Positions 18,272 to 27,415 of a DNA stretch of 64,000 nt are shown piece after piece. The stretch covers positions 1,498,501 to 1,562,500 of the forward strand of contig CP016269.1 of the NCBI GenBank assembly GCA_001880285.1, read 5' to 3'. The notes beneath the pieces were generated by a model. The model made no database searches. It saw only the letters and a program-made list of their open reading frames with translations, and was not told the origin of the DNA. Within the stretch, counting starts at the first letter, position 1; each line of letters starts with the position of its first letter. This DNA comes from Flavobacteriaceae bacterium UJ101 (GTDB lineage Bacteria; Bacteroidota; Bacteroidia; Flavobacteriales; UJ101). The position numbers and the translations under genes are program-made.

Positions 18272-19672
18272 ATGAAATCACTAAAAATTATTTTGCCTTT
18301 TATTATTGGAATAATAATTTGGTATATACCATCTCCAGAGGGATTGTCAATTGAAGCATGGCATCTGTTTGCTATATTTTTTACAGCAATATTGTCAATT
18401 ATTATTAATTCGTTTACGGTTATAGTAGCTTCTTTATTGGCTATTTCAATTGCTATTTTAACGGGAACGATTGATGGTGCAACTGGTTTTTCAGGTTTTG
18501 GAAAAGGATTTATTTTATTGATTGTAATTGCTTTTTTAATAGCTAATACAATTGTGAAAACAGGGCTTGGAAAACGAATTGCAATGAATATCATTAAACG
18601 TTTTGGAAAATCAAGTTTAGGATTAGGATATTCTCTTGTTATAACAGATATGTTGATTGCACCAGCTTTTCCTAGTAATACAGCACGTTCAGGAGTATTA
18701 TATCCTATTACCTTAGCATTATCTTCGGATAGTGGTTCAAAAGTTGAAGATGGAACACGTAAGAAATTAGGAAACTTTTTAATGATGTGCTCTATGGCAG
18801 GTTTGACTATTTCTTCTGCTTTATGGTTAACAGCAATGGCAGCAAACCCTATGGGAGTGGGAATGGCAAATGAAATATTAGGAGCAGGAAATGAAGTGAA
18901 TTTTTCAGGATGGTTTATTGCAGCAAGTGTACCTTGTATTACAGCAGCTATAGTTGTTCCTTTTGTTTTATATAAAATTGTAAATCCAGAAATTAAAAAT
19001 ACTCCTGAAGCACCTAAAACGGCTGCTATGGAGTTAGAGAAAATGGGGAAAATGACACGTGATGAAAAAATAACAGGTATTGTTTTCTTGATAATGGTAA
19101 TTTTATGGGCTCTATCGGGTATTTTTCCAATTGATAAAACAGCCGTAGCCTTCTTAGGATTAGCTGTTTTAATTATTGCTGGAATTTTTACACCTACTGA
19201 TTTTAAAGAAAAAGGAGGTACTGCTTTAGAAACGTATATGTGGTTTGCCATTCTATATTCCCTTTCCTCTGCGTTAAATGATTTAGGTTTTATGACATAT
19301 TTAGGAGAGCAGATCTCTGCAATGCTAACAGGAATGTCTTGGCCTATTGTTTATGTTATATTAATTGTTGCATATGTTTTAATTCACTATTTTTTCGTAA
19401 GTCAAACAGCACAAATGGTAGCCTTATTTGGAGTTTTTTTAAGTGTAGGAGTATCATCAGGAGTACCAGGGATGTTATTAGCTCTAATGTTATTATTTGC
19501 AACAAACTTTTTTGCCTCAATAACACCACAAGGATCGAGTGCCAATATTTTGTATGTAAGTAGTGGTTATTTAACAACAGGAGAAATATATAAATATGGA
19601 GGAATTGTAACGTTAGTAAATCTAATTATTTTCCTGACAGTAGGATCAGCTTGGATTACGATGGTTACATGA
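18272..19672 (+). CDS. DASS-family anion:sodium symporter (dicarboxylate transporter)
   Basis: The 466-residue membrane protein has about 11-12 transmembrane helices and matches the DASS/CitT group, which imports or exchanges malate, 2-oxoglutarate, citrate or similar acids, usually with sodium. The hairpin-loop motifs with APAFPSNTARSGV in the first half and ITPQGSSANILYVSSGY in the second correspond to the family's paired SNT-like substrate and sodium sites. It is divergent from aspA; the pairing suggests exchange or uptake of C4-dicarboxylates or aspartate-derived fumarate. Exact substrate cannot be read from the sequence. Confidence 0.88.
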   Translation: MKSLKIILPFIIGIIIWYIPSPEGLSIEAWHLFAIFFTAILSIIINSFTVIVASLLAISIAILTGTIDGATGFSGFGKGFILLIVIAFLIANTIVKTGLGKRIAMNIIKRFGKSSLGLGYSLVITDMLIAPAFPSNTARSGVLYPITLALSSDSGSKVEDGTRKKLGNFLMMCSMAGLTISSALWLTAMAANPMGVGMANEILGAGNEVNFSGWFIAASVPCITAAIVVPFVLYKIVNPEIKNTPEAPKTAAMELEKMGKMTRDEKITGIVFLIMVILWALSGIFPIDKTAVAFLGLAVLIIAGIFTPTDFKEKGGTALETYMWFAILYSLSSALNDLGFMTYLGEQISAMLTGMSWPIVYVILIVAYVLIHYFFVSQTAQMVALFGVFLSVGVSSGVPGMLLALMLLFATNFFASITPQGSSANILYVSSGYLTTGEIYKYGGIVTLVNLIIFLTVGSAWITMVT

Positions 19673-19700
19673 TATATCAATTATTTAATACACAAGTGAA

Positions 19701-19730
19701 ACATCCTAATATTGTTTTAGGATGTTTTTT
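19701..19730 (+). terminator. Terminator of the DASS transporter gene
   Basis: ACATCCTAA and TTAGGATGT pair across a 7-base loop and are followed by TTTTT. It overlaps the end of the convergent lipoprotein gene. Confidence 0.8.
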
Positions 19731-20236
19731 AATTGATTTTTCCTTTTTTTAATAGATTGAATATCACGGATTCCAACGTTTTTCAAGAGTTCAGCTAATT
19801 CTTCAGGATTAATATCTGTTGTAAGATTTAAACCTAACTTTTCAATGGAATCATTTACATAAATTACAAAATCATGTAAATGTCCTTGTGATGATTTTTT
19901 ATGATATATAGAAATTAGTTCATCTTTTGATTTGATGTATAACAAAGGTTTAAAATCATCATTTTTTAGCGCTACAGTTAATTCTTTATCAAAAGTTTCA
20001 TCTTTTTTTTCTGAAACAAATAATTCAGCACTTTCTACGTGGTTTAATAATTTTTTATGCTTTTCATATTTAGCTGGTAGTACTTTTTTTGCTAAAAAAA
20101 CTGGAACAGGAATTTGTTGGGCATCACTTTCTTTTATTTTTTCTTCTTTAAAAGATTCGTAATGAATGTGTTGTTTTTCTTTTGAACAGGAAATTAATAG
20201 GATGAATATACTTCCTAGTAGTATTAGTAGTCTCAT
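19706..20236 (-). CDS. DUF4252-like lipoprotein
   Basis: The 176-residue protein begins with a lipoprotein signal (ILLISCSKEK). The C-terminal half (LLYIKSKDELISIYHKKS, FVIYVND, INPEELAELLKNVGIRDI) resembles DUF4252, a Bacteroidota envelope family of unknown function often found in pairs. Its ATG shares one base with the stop of the upstream gene (TAATG), so they are translationally coupled. A gene for a regulatory sigma factor often lies next to such pairs in other flavobacteria, but none is present here. Confidence 0.65.
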   Translation of the reverse strand: MRLLILLGSIFILLISCSKEKQHIHYESFKEEKIKESDAQQIPVPVFLAKKVLPAKYEKHKKLLNHVESAELFVSEKKDETFDKELTVALKNDDFKPLLYIKSKDELISIYHKKSSQGHLHDFVIYVNDSIEKLGLNLTTDINPEELAELLKNVGIRDIQSIKKRKNQLKNILKQY

Positions 20237-20706
20237 TATTTGTTGAATTTTTCTACCATGTTATGAACATCATTCATTGTTAGATTTCCTTCTAAAAAAA
20301 TATAAGCATTATCCGATAATAAAACAAGTTCGTTGACCATATCATTTGTTTCGTCTATTAAGAAATCTATATTTGAATTAGATGGTTTTACATGGGTTAG
20401 TATTTTGTAATTTTTTGTCAAAGATTTTTTAATATCGGTATAAAATGGTGCTTGTTTATTTTTTCCGTCATAAACAAGGATTTTCATAGATTTCATTTTG
20501 GGTAAAATGTCTTTAATGGGAGCTAGATCCTTATCATCATTTGCCAAATTAACAATAAAACTATCAGTTAAGGAAAACATATACTCAGTGATAAGGATAG
20601 AAGTAATATTATCATAAGATTCATATTCCTCAAATAATGAGTCTGATTTTACTTGACTTAAAGTTAAAATAGGAAGTAAAAAAAGTATGATTAAATAATT
20701 TTTCAT
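20236..20706 (-). CDS. DUF4252 family protein
   Basis: The 156-residue protein has a cleavable signal (YLIILFLLPILTLSQ) and a body typical of DUF4252: MKSMKILVYDGK, FYTDIKKSL, then NELVLLSDNAYIFLEGNLTM. It is the first gene of a two-gene unit with the lipoprotein that follows. The family has no established function. No clear Bacteroidota promoter was found in the 163 bases between it and rarA. Confidence 0.75.
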   Translation of the reverse strand: MKNYLIILFLLPILTLSQVKSDSLFEEYESYDNITSILITEYMFSLTDSFIVNLANDDKDLAPIKDILPKMKSMKILVYDGKNKQAPFYTDIKKSLTKNYKILTHVKPSNSNIDFLIDETNDMVNELVLLSDNAYIFLEGNLTMNDVHNMVEKFNK

Positions 20707-20821
20707 GTTTTACTAATACGTTCAATTTCTTATATAAAGACGAATTTATAAGATTTTTATTATATGAAGAAGTAGAAAAAGAGTTAATTTACTTTGACAA
20801 GTTATTAAGTTCTAGACAAGG

Positions 20822-20853
20822 TTGGGTAAATCGTGAGAGATTGATTACCTTTG
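20822..20853 (+). promoter_or_regulatory. Promoter of rarA
   Basis: TTG at 20822-20824 and TACCTTTG at 20846-20853, 21 bases apart, fit the Bacteroidota promoter pattern. Confidence 0.55.
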
Positions 20854-20875
20854 ATAAAGAGAAAAACAATTGAAA

Positions 20876-22153
20876 ATGAACCAACCACTTGCTGAAAGAA
20901 TGCGTCCTAAAGTGTTAGCAGATTATTTGGCACAGCCTCATTTGACAGGAGAGAATGGGATCATCAAAAAAGCATTAGAAAAAGATTTGATTCCTTCTAT
21001 GATCTTTTGGGGGCCTCCAGGTACGGGGAAAACAACTTTGGCACAAATTGTAGCTGAAAATTCTGAGCGTCCTTTTTTTCAATTAAGTGCAATAAGTTCT
21101 GGTGTAAAAGATATTCGTGAAGTAATTGATAAGGCAAAAAATCAAAATTTATTTTCGGGTAAAAATCCTATTTTGTTTATTGATGAAATTCATCGTTTTA
21201 ATAAATCACAACAAGATTCACTTTTAGGAGCTGTAGAAAAAGGTTGGGTTACGTTGATTGGAGCAACAACAGAAAATCCTAGTTTTGAAGTAGTTCCAGC
21301 ATTGCTTTCTCGTTGCCAAGTTTATACGTTAAACCATTTTTCGAAAGAGGATTTAAATCAATTGTTAAAGAAGGCAATTAAGGAAGATGAAGAATTAAAG
21401 AAATTAAAAATACAATTGGTTGAAACAGAGGCTTTACTTCGATTTTCAGGTGGAGATGCTCGAAAATTATTAAATGGATTAGAGTTGGTAGTTAATAGTC
21501 TTTCAGATTCAGATTCTATTACGATAACCGATGAAAATGTATTAGATCGTATCCAACAGAATATGGCATTGTATGATAAAACAGGTGAACAACACTATGA
21601 TATTATTTCAGCTTTTATTAAATCTATTCGAGGGTCAGATCCAAATGCTGCGGTTTATTGGTTAGCTCGTATGATTGAGGGAGGAGAAGATGTGAAATTT
21701 ATTGCAAGGCGGTTGTTAATTTTAGCCTCTGAAGATATAGGGAATGCGAATCCAACAGCTTTGATTATGGCTAATAATACGTTTCAGGCTGTTACAACCA
21801 TTGGTTATCCAGAATCTCGGATTATATTGAGCCAGTGTGTCATTTATTTAGCAACATCACCTAAAAGTAATGCGGCTTATAAAGCAATTAATGAAGCACA
21901 ACAATTGGTTAAACAAACGGGTGATTTATCGGTTCCTTTACATTTACGAAATGCACCAACTAAATTGATGAAAGAATTAAACTATGGAGCAGATTATAAA
22001 TATGCACATGATTATCCTTTACATTTTGTAGAGCAAGAATTCTTACCAGAAGAAATTAAAGGTACAACACTATATAAACCAGCACATAATACCCGAGAAA
22101 AACAAACAGCGGAATTTCTTAAACAACGTTGGAAAGAAAAATATGGTTATTGA
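20876..22153 (+). CDS. rarA: Replication-associated recombination protein A (AAA+ ATPase)
   Basis: The 425-residue protein matches RarA/MgsA, an ATPase related to clamp loaders that acts at stalled replication forks. Walker A is [10 protein letters not shown] (about 45-54), Walker B is [10 protein letters not shown] (about 99-108), sensor 1 lies in [10 protein letters not shown], and the C-terminal tetramerisation part includes [20 protein letters not shown] place the start at the ATG at 20876 ([11 protein letters not shown]); an upstream TTG at 20870 would add two residues. The neighbouring downstream gene is unrelated. Confidence 0.94.
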   Translation: MNQPLAERMRPKVLADYLAQPHLTGENGIIKKALEKDLIPSMIFWGPPGTGKTTLAQIVAENSERPFFQLSAISSGVKDIREVIDKAKNQNLFSGKNPILFIDEIHRFNKSQQDSLLGAVEKGWVTLIGATTENPSFEVVPALLSRCQVYTLNHFSKEDLNQLLKKAIKEDEELKKLKIQLVETEALLRFSGGDARKLLNGLELVVNSLSDSDSITITDENVLDRIQQNMALYDKTGEQHYDIISAFIKSIRGSDPNAAVYWLARMIEGGEDVKFIARRLLILASEDIGNANPTALIMANNTFQAVTTIGYPESRIILSQCVIYLATSPKSNAAYKAINEAQQLVKQTGDLSVPLHLRNAPTKLMKELNYGADYKYAHDYPLHFVEQEFLPEEIKGTTLYKPAHNTREKQTAEFLKQRWKEKYGY

Positions 22154-22214
22154 TTATGATATATTTTAATGATAATTTATAAGTGTTAGAATCTAGACTA
22201 TTAACTACTATGAT

Positions 22215-22754
22215 ATGAAATCGATATTATTATTGAGACATTATAAAACTATTATTGATGAAAAAGTACCATCAAGTTTGTGGACTTTAGAGTCAAATTA
22301 TTTAAATAAAATGCCTAGTTTTTCAAAACAAGCTGATATTATTTATACGAGTCCAGAACCAAAAGCTCTTATAACAGCAAAGTTGATTTCAGAGAGATTT
22401 AAAATAGATTATATTATTGAACCAAAATTATCTGAAATCAGTAGAGATCAAGGTGGTTTTGTAAAAAATTATAATGACACTGTAAAACAATATTTTCAAG
22501 AAAAAGATAGGTTTGATAATAAGTATATGTGGGAGGATTATTTAAGTGCAGAAAAAAGAATTTATCATTTTTTGAAAGACCTTTCCGATAAAAAACATAA
22601 TTATCCATTGATTATTTCTCATGGAATGCTTATATCAATTTTATATTCTCAAATAAAGAAAGTTGATACATATAGGTTTTGGGAGGAGTTAAATTTTGGT
22701 GAAGAGTTAATAATTTCAAATAGAGAATTTTTGGTTTATCTTAAAGGGTTGTAA
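22215..22754 (+). CDS. Histidine phosphatase family protein
   Basis: The 179-residue protein belongs to the phosphoglycerate-mutase-like histidine phosphatases. The catalytic motif is LLRHYKT (Arg8, His9), with Tyr where Gly is most common, and the second histidine is in IISHGM. IYTSPEPKALITAKLI matches the usual SPLxRAxxTA segment, with Lys in place of its usual Arg. It could act on a phosphorylated metabolite or protein, but the substrate cannot be stated. It stands alone between rarA and a convergent hydrolase. Confidence 0.75.
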   Translation: MKSILLLRHYKTIIDEKVPSSLWTLESNYLNKMPSFSKQADIIYTSPEPKALITAKLISERFKIDYIIEPKLSEISRDQGGFVKNYNDTVKQYFQEKDRFDNKYMWEDYLSAEKRIYHFLKDLSDKKHNYPLIISHGMLISILYSQIKKVDTYRFWEELNFGEELIISNREFLVYLKGL

Positions 22755-22808
22755 ACTTCCTCATGTATTACTAAGTAAATTATTTATTTAGAAAACAGTG
22801 ATAATTCA

Positions 22809-23582
22809 CTAATAAAAACATTTTTCAATGAATTTCTTCAATTCCATAAACGTTTCCTCAGGAGCTTCATAATGTCCCATATGACCTACATTAAAAGTCT
22901 TATAGTCTAAATTATTGGCTGTATCGATTTGTTTTTGAAGTGATTTTTGGTCTAAAGCAGTATCAAATAACCCTACTAATAATTGCTTGGGAACATAAGT
23001 TCTTAAAACATGTATTCGGTCTTTTCGAGATCGCATTCCATAAATAGAAGCAATTATATTTTCCGTTGAAACCTTTTGTGCCATTTCTTTTGTTTTTTTT
23101 ATCCATGGCTGTAAAGATTCTTGCTCTTCATTATGAAAAAGATTGGGGATGGCAACACGAATAAAAGATTCCCTTTGTGTTTTCACTAATTCAGCTACAC
23201 GGTTTCGTTGTGTTTTCTTTTTAGAATTGTCTTCAGCAGCAGAGGAGAAAAATAACGAAAAACCTTTTGTCATTTGAGGATATTGCTCTGCAAAAGCTAA
23301 GGCTACATAGCCACCCATTGAGTGTCCTACAATTACAGCTTCTGAGATATGTTCTTTTTCTAAAACAAATTGTACAATTTCTGCTTGTTCTTCCATGCTG
23401 TAAATAGCATCTTGTGAAGTGGTTTTTCCATGTCCTAAAAGATCAATTCTAACTACGGTATAATCTGTAATTAATGGAGCTGTAAATTCATCCCACATTG
23501 TCATATCTTCTAAGAAGCCATGAAGTAACACTATTGAAGGCCCTTTTCCTTCAACTTTATAATGAATATCTTGAATTTTCAT
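22809..23582 (-). CDS. Alpha/beta hydrolase
   Basis: The 257-residue protein has an alpha/beta-hydrolase fold with oxyanion segment LLHGFLEDMTMW, nucleophile Ser88 in GHSMGGYVA, an acid probably in LLVGLFDTALD, and catalytic His in NVGHMGHYEAPEE. Many such proteins are esterases or C-C hydrolases; the substrate is unknown. There is no signal peptide, so it is cytosolic. It is the last gene of an apparent operon with yicC and gmk, only 12 bases after gmk. Confidence 0.85.
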   Translation of the reverse strand: MKIQDIHYKVEGKGPSIVLLHGFLEDMTMWDEFTAPLITDYTVVRIDLLGHGKTTSQDAIYSMEEQAEIVQFVLEKEHISEAVIVGHSMGGYVALAFAEQYPQMTKGFSLFFSSAAEDNSKKKTQRNRVAELVKTQRESFIRVAIPNLFHNEEQESLQPWIKKTKEMAQKVSTENIIASIYGMRSRKDRIHVLRTYVPKQLLVGLFDTALDQKSLQKQIDTANNLDYKTFNVGHMGHYEAPEETFMELKKFIEKCFY

Positions 23583-23594
23583 GGTACAAATAAA

Positions 23595-24161
23595 TTAATT
23601 AATAAAATTTTGAACCAATTTTTCGACTTCTTTTTTTGCCTGTTCTAAATTATCGTTAATTAAAACCACATCAAAATCTTTTGCAAAAGCTAATTCACGC
23701 TCTGCTTTAGCTATACGCATGGCAATTTTTTCAGGAGTTTCGGTAGAGCGTTCTTCAAGACGACGTTGTAACTCATCTACAGAAGGAGGTTGTACAAAAA
23801 TAGCTAAAGCTTTTGTTCCAAATTGTTTTTTAATGTTTAATCCTCCCACAACATCAATATCAAAAATAACGTGTTTCCCAAGTTTCCAAATACGTTCTAC
23901 TTCTGATTTTAAAGTTCCGTAGTAAGTTCCTTCATATACTTCTTCGTATTCAATAAATTCATTATTTTGAATTTTTTTTTCAAAATCTTCAGAAGAAATG
24001 AAATAATAATCTTTTCCATCTATTTCATGACCTCTTTTTTCACGAGTAGCACATGAAATGGAGAAGGCTAATTTTTCTTGTTTGGTTAACAAATGATGCA
24101 CCAAAGTGGTTTTCCCAGATCCAGAAGGTGCAGAAAATATAATCAGTTTCCCTTCAGCCAT
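23595..24161 (-). CDS. gmk: Guanylate kinase
   Basis: The 188-residue enzyme phosphorylates GMP to GDP using ATP. The P loop is APSGSGKTTL (11-20), the GMP-binding region includes SCATREKRGHEIDGKDYYF and EYEEVYEGTYYGT, and the lid has RRLEERSTETPE. Length is typical. One base separates its ATG from the stop of the YicC gene, an arrangement conserved in many bacteria. Confidence 0.97.
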   Translation of the reverse strand: MAEGKLIIFSAPSGSGKTTLVHHLLTKQEKLAFSISCATREKRGHEIDGKDYYFISSEDFEKKIQNNEFIEYEEVYEGTYYGTLKSEVERIWKLGKHVIFDIDVVGGLNIKKQFGTKALAIFVQPPSVDELQRRLEERSTETPEKIAMRIAKAERELAFAKDFDVVLINDNLEQAKKEVEKLVQNFIN

Positions 24162-24162
24162 T

Positions 24163-25029
24163 TTATAATGAATTTAAAATTTGTTCTTTGATTTTTTCCA
24201 ATTCATCTTTCATTTGAATGACTATTTTTTGCATTTCTGTATGGTTGGATTTTGAACCCAATGTATTGATTTCTCTACCAATCTCTTGTGTGATAAAACC
24301 TAACTTTTTCCCATTGGATTCAGGTGTATTTAATTGTTCAATAAAATAGTTTAAATGATTTTTTAAACGAACTTTTTCTTCATTGATATCCAGTTTCTCA
24401 ATGTAAAAAATCAATTCTTGTTCAAAACGATTTTCATCAACATGGGCTTTCCCTACAACTTCTTCTAAACGTTCTTTTATACGTGTTTTAAGAAGCTCAA
24501 TTCGTTCATTTTCATATTGTTTAACCTGTTCTAAAAGTATTTCAATATTTGCAATGCGTTCTTTAAAATCGGTTTCTATTGATTTTCCCTCATCTGTTCT
24601 AAACTGAATGATATTTTCAATAGCCTCATCAATTGTTTTCTGAATTGATAACCATTCATCTTCATCAATTTCATCACGAGAAGATGCTGTCGTATCAGGC
24701 ATTCTCATGGCAATTTGTAATAAATCTGTTTCGTTATCTGTAGGTGTAATTTCCTTTAATTCATCAATATAAGCTCGTGCGATTTCTTTATTAATGGTTT
24801 GAGATTTTTCTACTCCAGTTAATTCAGAATAAAAACTAAATTCAATTTTACCACGTACCAATTTTTTTCCTAATTGTTTACGAATCCCAATTTCTTTTTC
24901 TTTATAAAAAGAGGGCATTCGAACATTCAAGTCCAATTGTTTACTATTTAAAGATTTGATTTCAATAGTGATTTTTTTCTCAGGAAGTTGGGTGGTAGAT
25001 TTACCATAACCCGTCATGGATTGAATCAT
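24163..25029 (-). CDS. YicC/YloC family endoribonuclease
   Basis: The 288-residue protein starts MIQSMTGYGK and ends with the YicC family C-terminus (KKLGFITQEIGREINTLGSK then KIVIQMKDELEKIKEQ). Members have been described as endoribonucleases acting on RNA, with a hexameric architecture. The middle is a long coiled-coil-like segment. It heads the yicC-gmk-hydrolase operon, a very common gene order with gmk. Confidence 0.92.
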   Translation of the reverse strand: MIQSMTGYGKSTTQLPEKKITIEIKSLNSKQLDLNVRMPSFYKEKEIGIRKQLGKKLVRGKIEFSFYSELTGVEKSQTINKEIARAYIDELKEITPTDNETDLLQIAMRMPDTTASSRDEIDEDEWLSIQKTIDEAIENIIQFRTDEGKSIETDFKERIANIEILLEQVKQYENERIELLKTRIKERLEEVVGKAHVDENRFEQELIFYIEKLDINEEKVRLKNHLNYFIEQLNTPESNGKKLGFITQEIGREINTLGSKSNHTEMQKIVIQMKDELEKIKEQILNSL

Positions 25030-25108
25030 ATATAATTTCTTTTGCCAAAAGTAAAGAAAACCAATTGAATGAGAAAAAATAATTTGCTAAAGATGGTTGG
25101 TTTCACCA

Positions 25109-25663
25109 TTATCTTAGTTCAAAATGCTGTGTTTTTTTTAATGCAGATGAAATACGCTGTGACCATTCATATTGTTTTTCTAAATTATCATATACTTCTT
25201 GATCATATTTTTGATTCATTTTATCATTTTCTTTTGTATAATAATTAAAAACTTTTTTGTATTCTTTAAAATCGGTTACACCTTGTTGGTTAAGCATCTT
25301 GAAAGCACGACGAATATTTCGAGTATAGAATTCATATAAGTCAAAATGAAGTTGTTCATGTTGAAGTGTTTCTTTGTCATTTACTATAGTCCAGGATTTG
25401 TTTTTTAAAAAGAAGCATTTTACTGTTAATTTTGGAATTCCATTATCTATAGCTGTAGATTCTAATAGAATTCTTCCATGAGTTTCTGCTATGGTATTCC
25501 CTCTAAAACTTTTAGGAGGACCTTGGAAATCATCCCAAGTTAATTTCCGAGAAGACGACCATAGAATCATATTAGAACTTGAATCGTATGATTTTTCTTG
25601 TGAGGGTACAAAAGAAGTATTCAAAAAAAATAATAAAATAAACAAGATTCGATAAATCATCAT
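25109..25663 (-). CDS. DUF922-like secreted putative zinc protease
   Basis: The 184-residue protein has a signal peptide (ILFILLFFLNTSFVPSQ) and the opening LTWDDFQGPP seen in DUF922. The sequence LQHEQLHFDLYE gives a real HExxH zinc motif at His102-Glu103-His106, with Glu111 as a possible third ligand. The rest is helical and basic. Such proteins are predicted periplasmic or secreted zinc proteases, but activity of the family is mostly untested. It stands alone, divergent from a DUF2480 gene. Confidence 0.78.
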   Translation of the reverse strand: MMIYRILFILLFFLNTSFVPSQEKSYDSSSNMILWSSSRKLTWDDFQGPPKSFRGNTIAETHGRILLESTAIDNGIPKLTVKCFFLKNKSWTIVNDKETLQHEQLHFDLYEFYTRNIRRAFKMLNQQGVTDFKEYKKVFNYYTKENDKMNQKYDQEVYDNLEKQYEWSQRISSALKKTQHFELR

Positions 25664-25682
25664 AAAATTAAGCTCTTTTTAG

Positions 25683-25690
25683 TATTTTTG
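25683..25690 (+). promoter_or_regulatory. Possible -7 box for the DUF2480 gene
   Basis: TATTTTTG lies 18 bases before the ATG at 25709 and fits TAnnTTTG. No clear -33 element is visible. Confidence 0.4.
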
Positions 25691-25708
25691 ATAGTATAAT
25701 AACGTAAA

Positions 25709-26218
25709 ATGAGCGAAGAAATTATCAATAGAATTGAAAAAAGTCCTTTAATAACATTGGATTTAGAAGATTTTTACCCTAAAGGAGAACGAATTGTTTT
25801 TGATATTGCAGAATGGTTACATGAAGGATTAATATTAAAAGAAAAAGATTTTCGAGCAAAAGTAAGAGAACATGATTGGAGTCAACATAAAGGACAGTTT
25901 GTAGCTTTAACTTGTTCTACTGATGCCATTATTCCTTCTTGGGCATTTATGTTGGTTACATTACATCTTCAAGATCACACACACTATGTGGTTCAAGGTA
26001 GTTTAAAAGAGCTAGAAGAAACCTTATTTCATGATATTATTTGGGAGTTAGATGTTGAACCTTATAGGAATAAACCTGTTATTATAAAAGGTTGTAGCAA
26101 TTTACCTATTCCTGATAATGCTTATATTCTTTTGATACAAAAAATAAAGCCTGTTGTGAGAAGTTTAATGTTTGGTGAGGCCTGTAGTACTGTTCCGTTG
26201 TATAAAAAAGTTAAATAA
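25709..26218 (+). CDS. DUF2480 family protein
   Basis: The 169-residue cytosolic protein matches DUF2480, a conserved Bacteroidota family without known function: LITLDLEDFYPKGERIVFDI, EKDFRAKVREHDWSQHKGQF, CSTDAIIPSWAFMLV, and SLMFGEACSTVPLYKK at the C-terminus. Conserved His and Cys residues (DHTHYVVQG, KGCSNLPIP, GEACS) could bind a metal, which is only a suggestion. It lies 92 bases upstream of asd in the same direction, but asd seems to have its own -7 box. Confidence 0.85.
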   Translation: MSEEIINRIEKSPLITLDLEDFYPKGERIVFDIAEWLHEGLILKEKDFRAKVREHDWSQHKGQFVALTCSTDAIIPSWAFMLVTLHLQDHTHYVVQGSLKELEETLFHDIIWELDVEPYRNKPVIIKGCSNLPIPDNAYILLIQKIKPVVRSLMFGEACSTVPLYKKVK

Positions 26219-26280
26219 TTAACGAATTGTAAAAATATGTAAAAGGCTTTTGAAAAAGTACTTCCAATTGCTTTTTTCCG

Positions 26281-26288
26281 TATTTTTG
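26281..26288 (+). promoter_or_regulatory. Possible -7 box for asd
   Basis: TATTTTTG lies 22 bases before the ATG at 26311 and fits TAnnTTTG. The nearest TTTG upstream (26249) is 28 bases away, longer than usual. Confidence 0.4.
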
Positions 26289-26310
26289 CTATTCAAATTC
26301 GTAATATAAA

Positions 26311-27324
26311 ATGAAAGTAGCAATTGTAGGTGTTAGTGGAGCTGTAGGACAAGAGTTTTTACAAGTTTTAGAAGAAAGAAATTTTCCTTTAGATGAATTA
26401 GTATTATTTGGTTCAGCACGAAGTGCAGGAAAAAAATATACTTTTAAAGGAAAAGAATTAACGGTTCAAGAATTGAAACATGATGATACCTTTAAAGATA
26501 TTGATATTGCATTAACATCTGCTGGAGGTGATATTTCAAAAGAATATGCGGAAACGATCACGAAGCATGGTACTATTATGATTGATAACTCAAGTGCTTT
26601 TAGAATGGATACAGATGTTCCGTTAGTAGTACCTGAGATAAATGCGAAAGCAGCATTAAATGCTCCTCGAAATATTATTGCGAATCCTAATTGTACAACG
26701 ATTCAGATGGTCGTTGCTTTGCAGCCAATTGAAGAACTTTCTCATATTAAAAAAGTGCATGTTTCTACTTATCAATCAGCTTCAGGAGCAGGAGCTCAAG
26801 GAATGACTGAATTGGCAGAACAAATTAAGCAATTAGCTAATAATGAAGATTTAACAATAGAGAAATTCGCCTATCAACTTTCTTTAAATTTAATTCCTCA
26901 AGTAGATGTATTTACCGAAAACGGTTATACAAAGGAGGAAATGAAGATGTATAATGAAACCAAAAAAATTATGGATTCTGATATTGAAGTAAGTGCAACT
27001 TGTGTTCGTGTACCGGTTATGCGAGCTCATTCAGAATCAATTTGGGTAGAAACAGAAAAACCGTTAGAAATAGAGCAAGTGAGAGAAGCTTTTTCTAAAG
27101 CGAAAGGTTTGACTGTTCAGGATGATACTGCACAATTAGAGTATCCAATGCCATTGTATTTATCTGGAAAAGATGATGTATATGTTGGAAGGTTACGTAA
27201 AGATTTAACCAATTCTAATGGTATCACATTTTGGTGTGTAGGAGACCAAATTAAAAAAGGAGCTGCTTTGAATGCGATTCAAATTGCAGAATATTTGGTT
27301 GCTGAGAAGTTTGCGATTGTGTAA
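26311..27324 (+). CDS. asd: Aspartate-semialdehyde dehydrogenase
   Basis: The 337-residue enzyme reduces aspartyl phosphate to aspartate semialdehyde with NADPH, feeding lysine, methionine, threonine and diaminopimelate synthesis. The NADP loop [11 protein letters not shown] is at residues 7-17, the catalytic Cys is Cys128 in [10 protein letters not shown], and the substrate-binding part includes [14 protein letters not shown]. Length and motifs are normal. A hairpin terminator follows. Confidence 0.96.
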   Translation: MKVAIVGVSGAVGQEFLQVLEERNFPLDELVLFGSARSAGKKYTFKGKELTVQELKHDDTFKDIDIALTSAGGDISKEYAETITKHGTIMIDNSSAFRMDTDVPLVVPEINAKAALNAPRNIIANPNCTTIQMVVALQPIEELSHIKKVHVSTYQSASGAGAQGMTELAEQIKQLANNEDLTIEKFAYQLSLNLIPQVDVFTENGYTKEEMKMYNETKKIMDSDIEVSATCVRVPVMRAHSESIWVETEKPLEIEQVREAFSKAKGLTVQDDTAQLEYPMPLYLSGKDDVYVGRLRKDLTNSNGITFWCVGDQIKKGAALNAIQIAEYLVAEKFAIV

Positions 27325-27345
27325 GAAATATCATACATATACTGG

Positions 27346-27379
27346 AACTCCATTGAATTTTTTATTTAATGGAGTTTTC
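27346..27379 (+). terminator. Terminator of asd
   Basis: AACTCCATT and AATGGAGTT form a 9-bp stem with a 13-base loop followed by TTC. Confidence 0.65.
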
Positions 27380-27415
27380 TTATATTTGAATTGAAATATT
27401 ATATTTTTATAAACT

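Noticed and set aside
18265-19251. Long open frame on the minus strand, 328 codons
   Set aside because: It is antisense to the whole DASS transporter gene, has a repetitive Ile/Ala/Pro composition typical of a reverse shadow, and shows no family motif.
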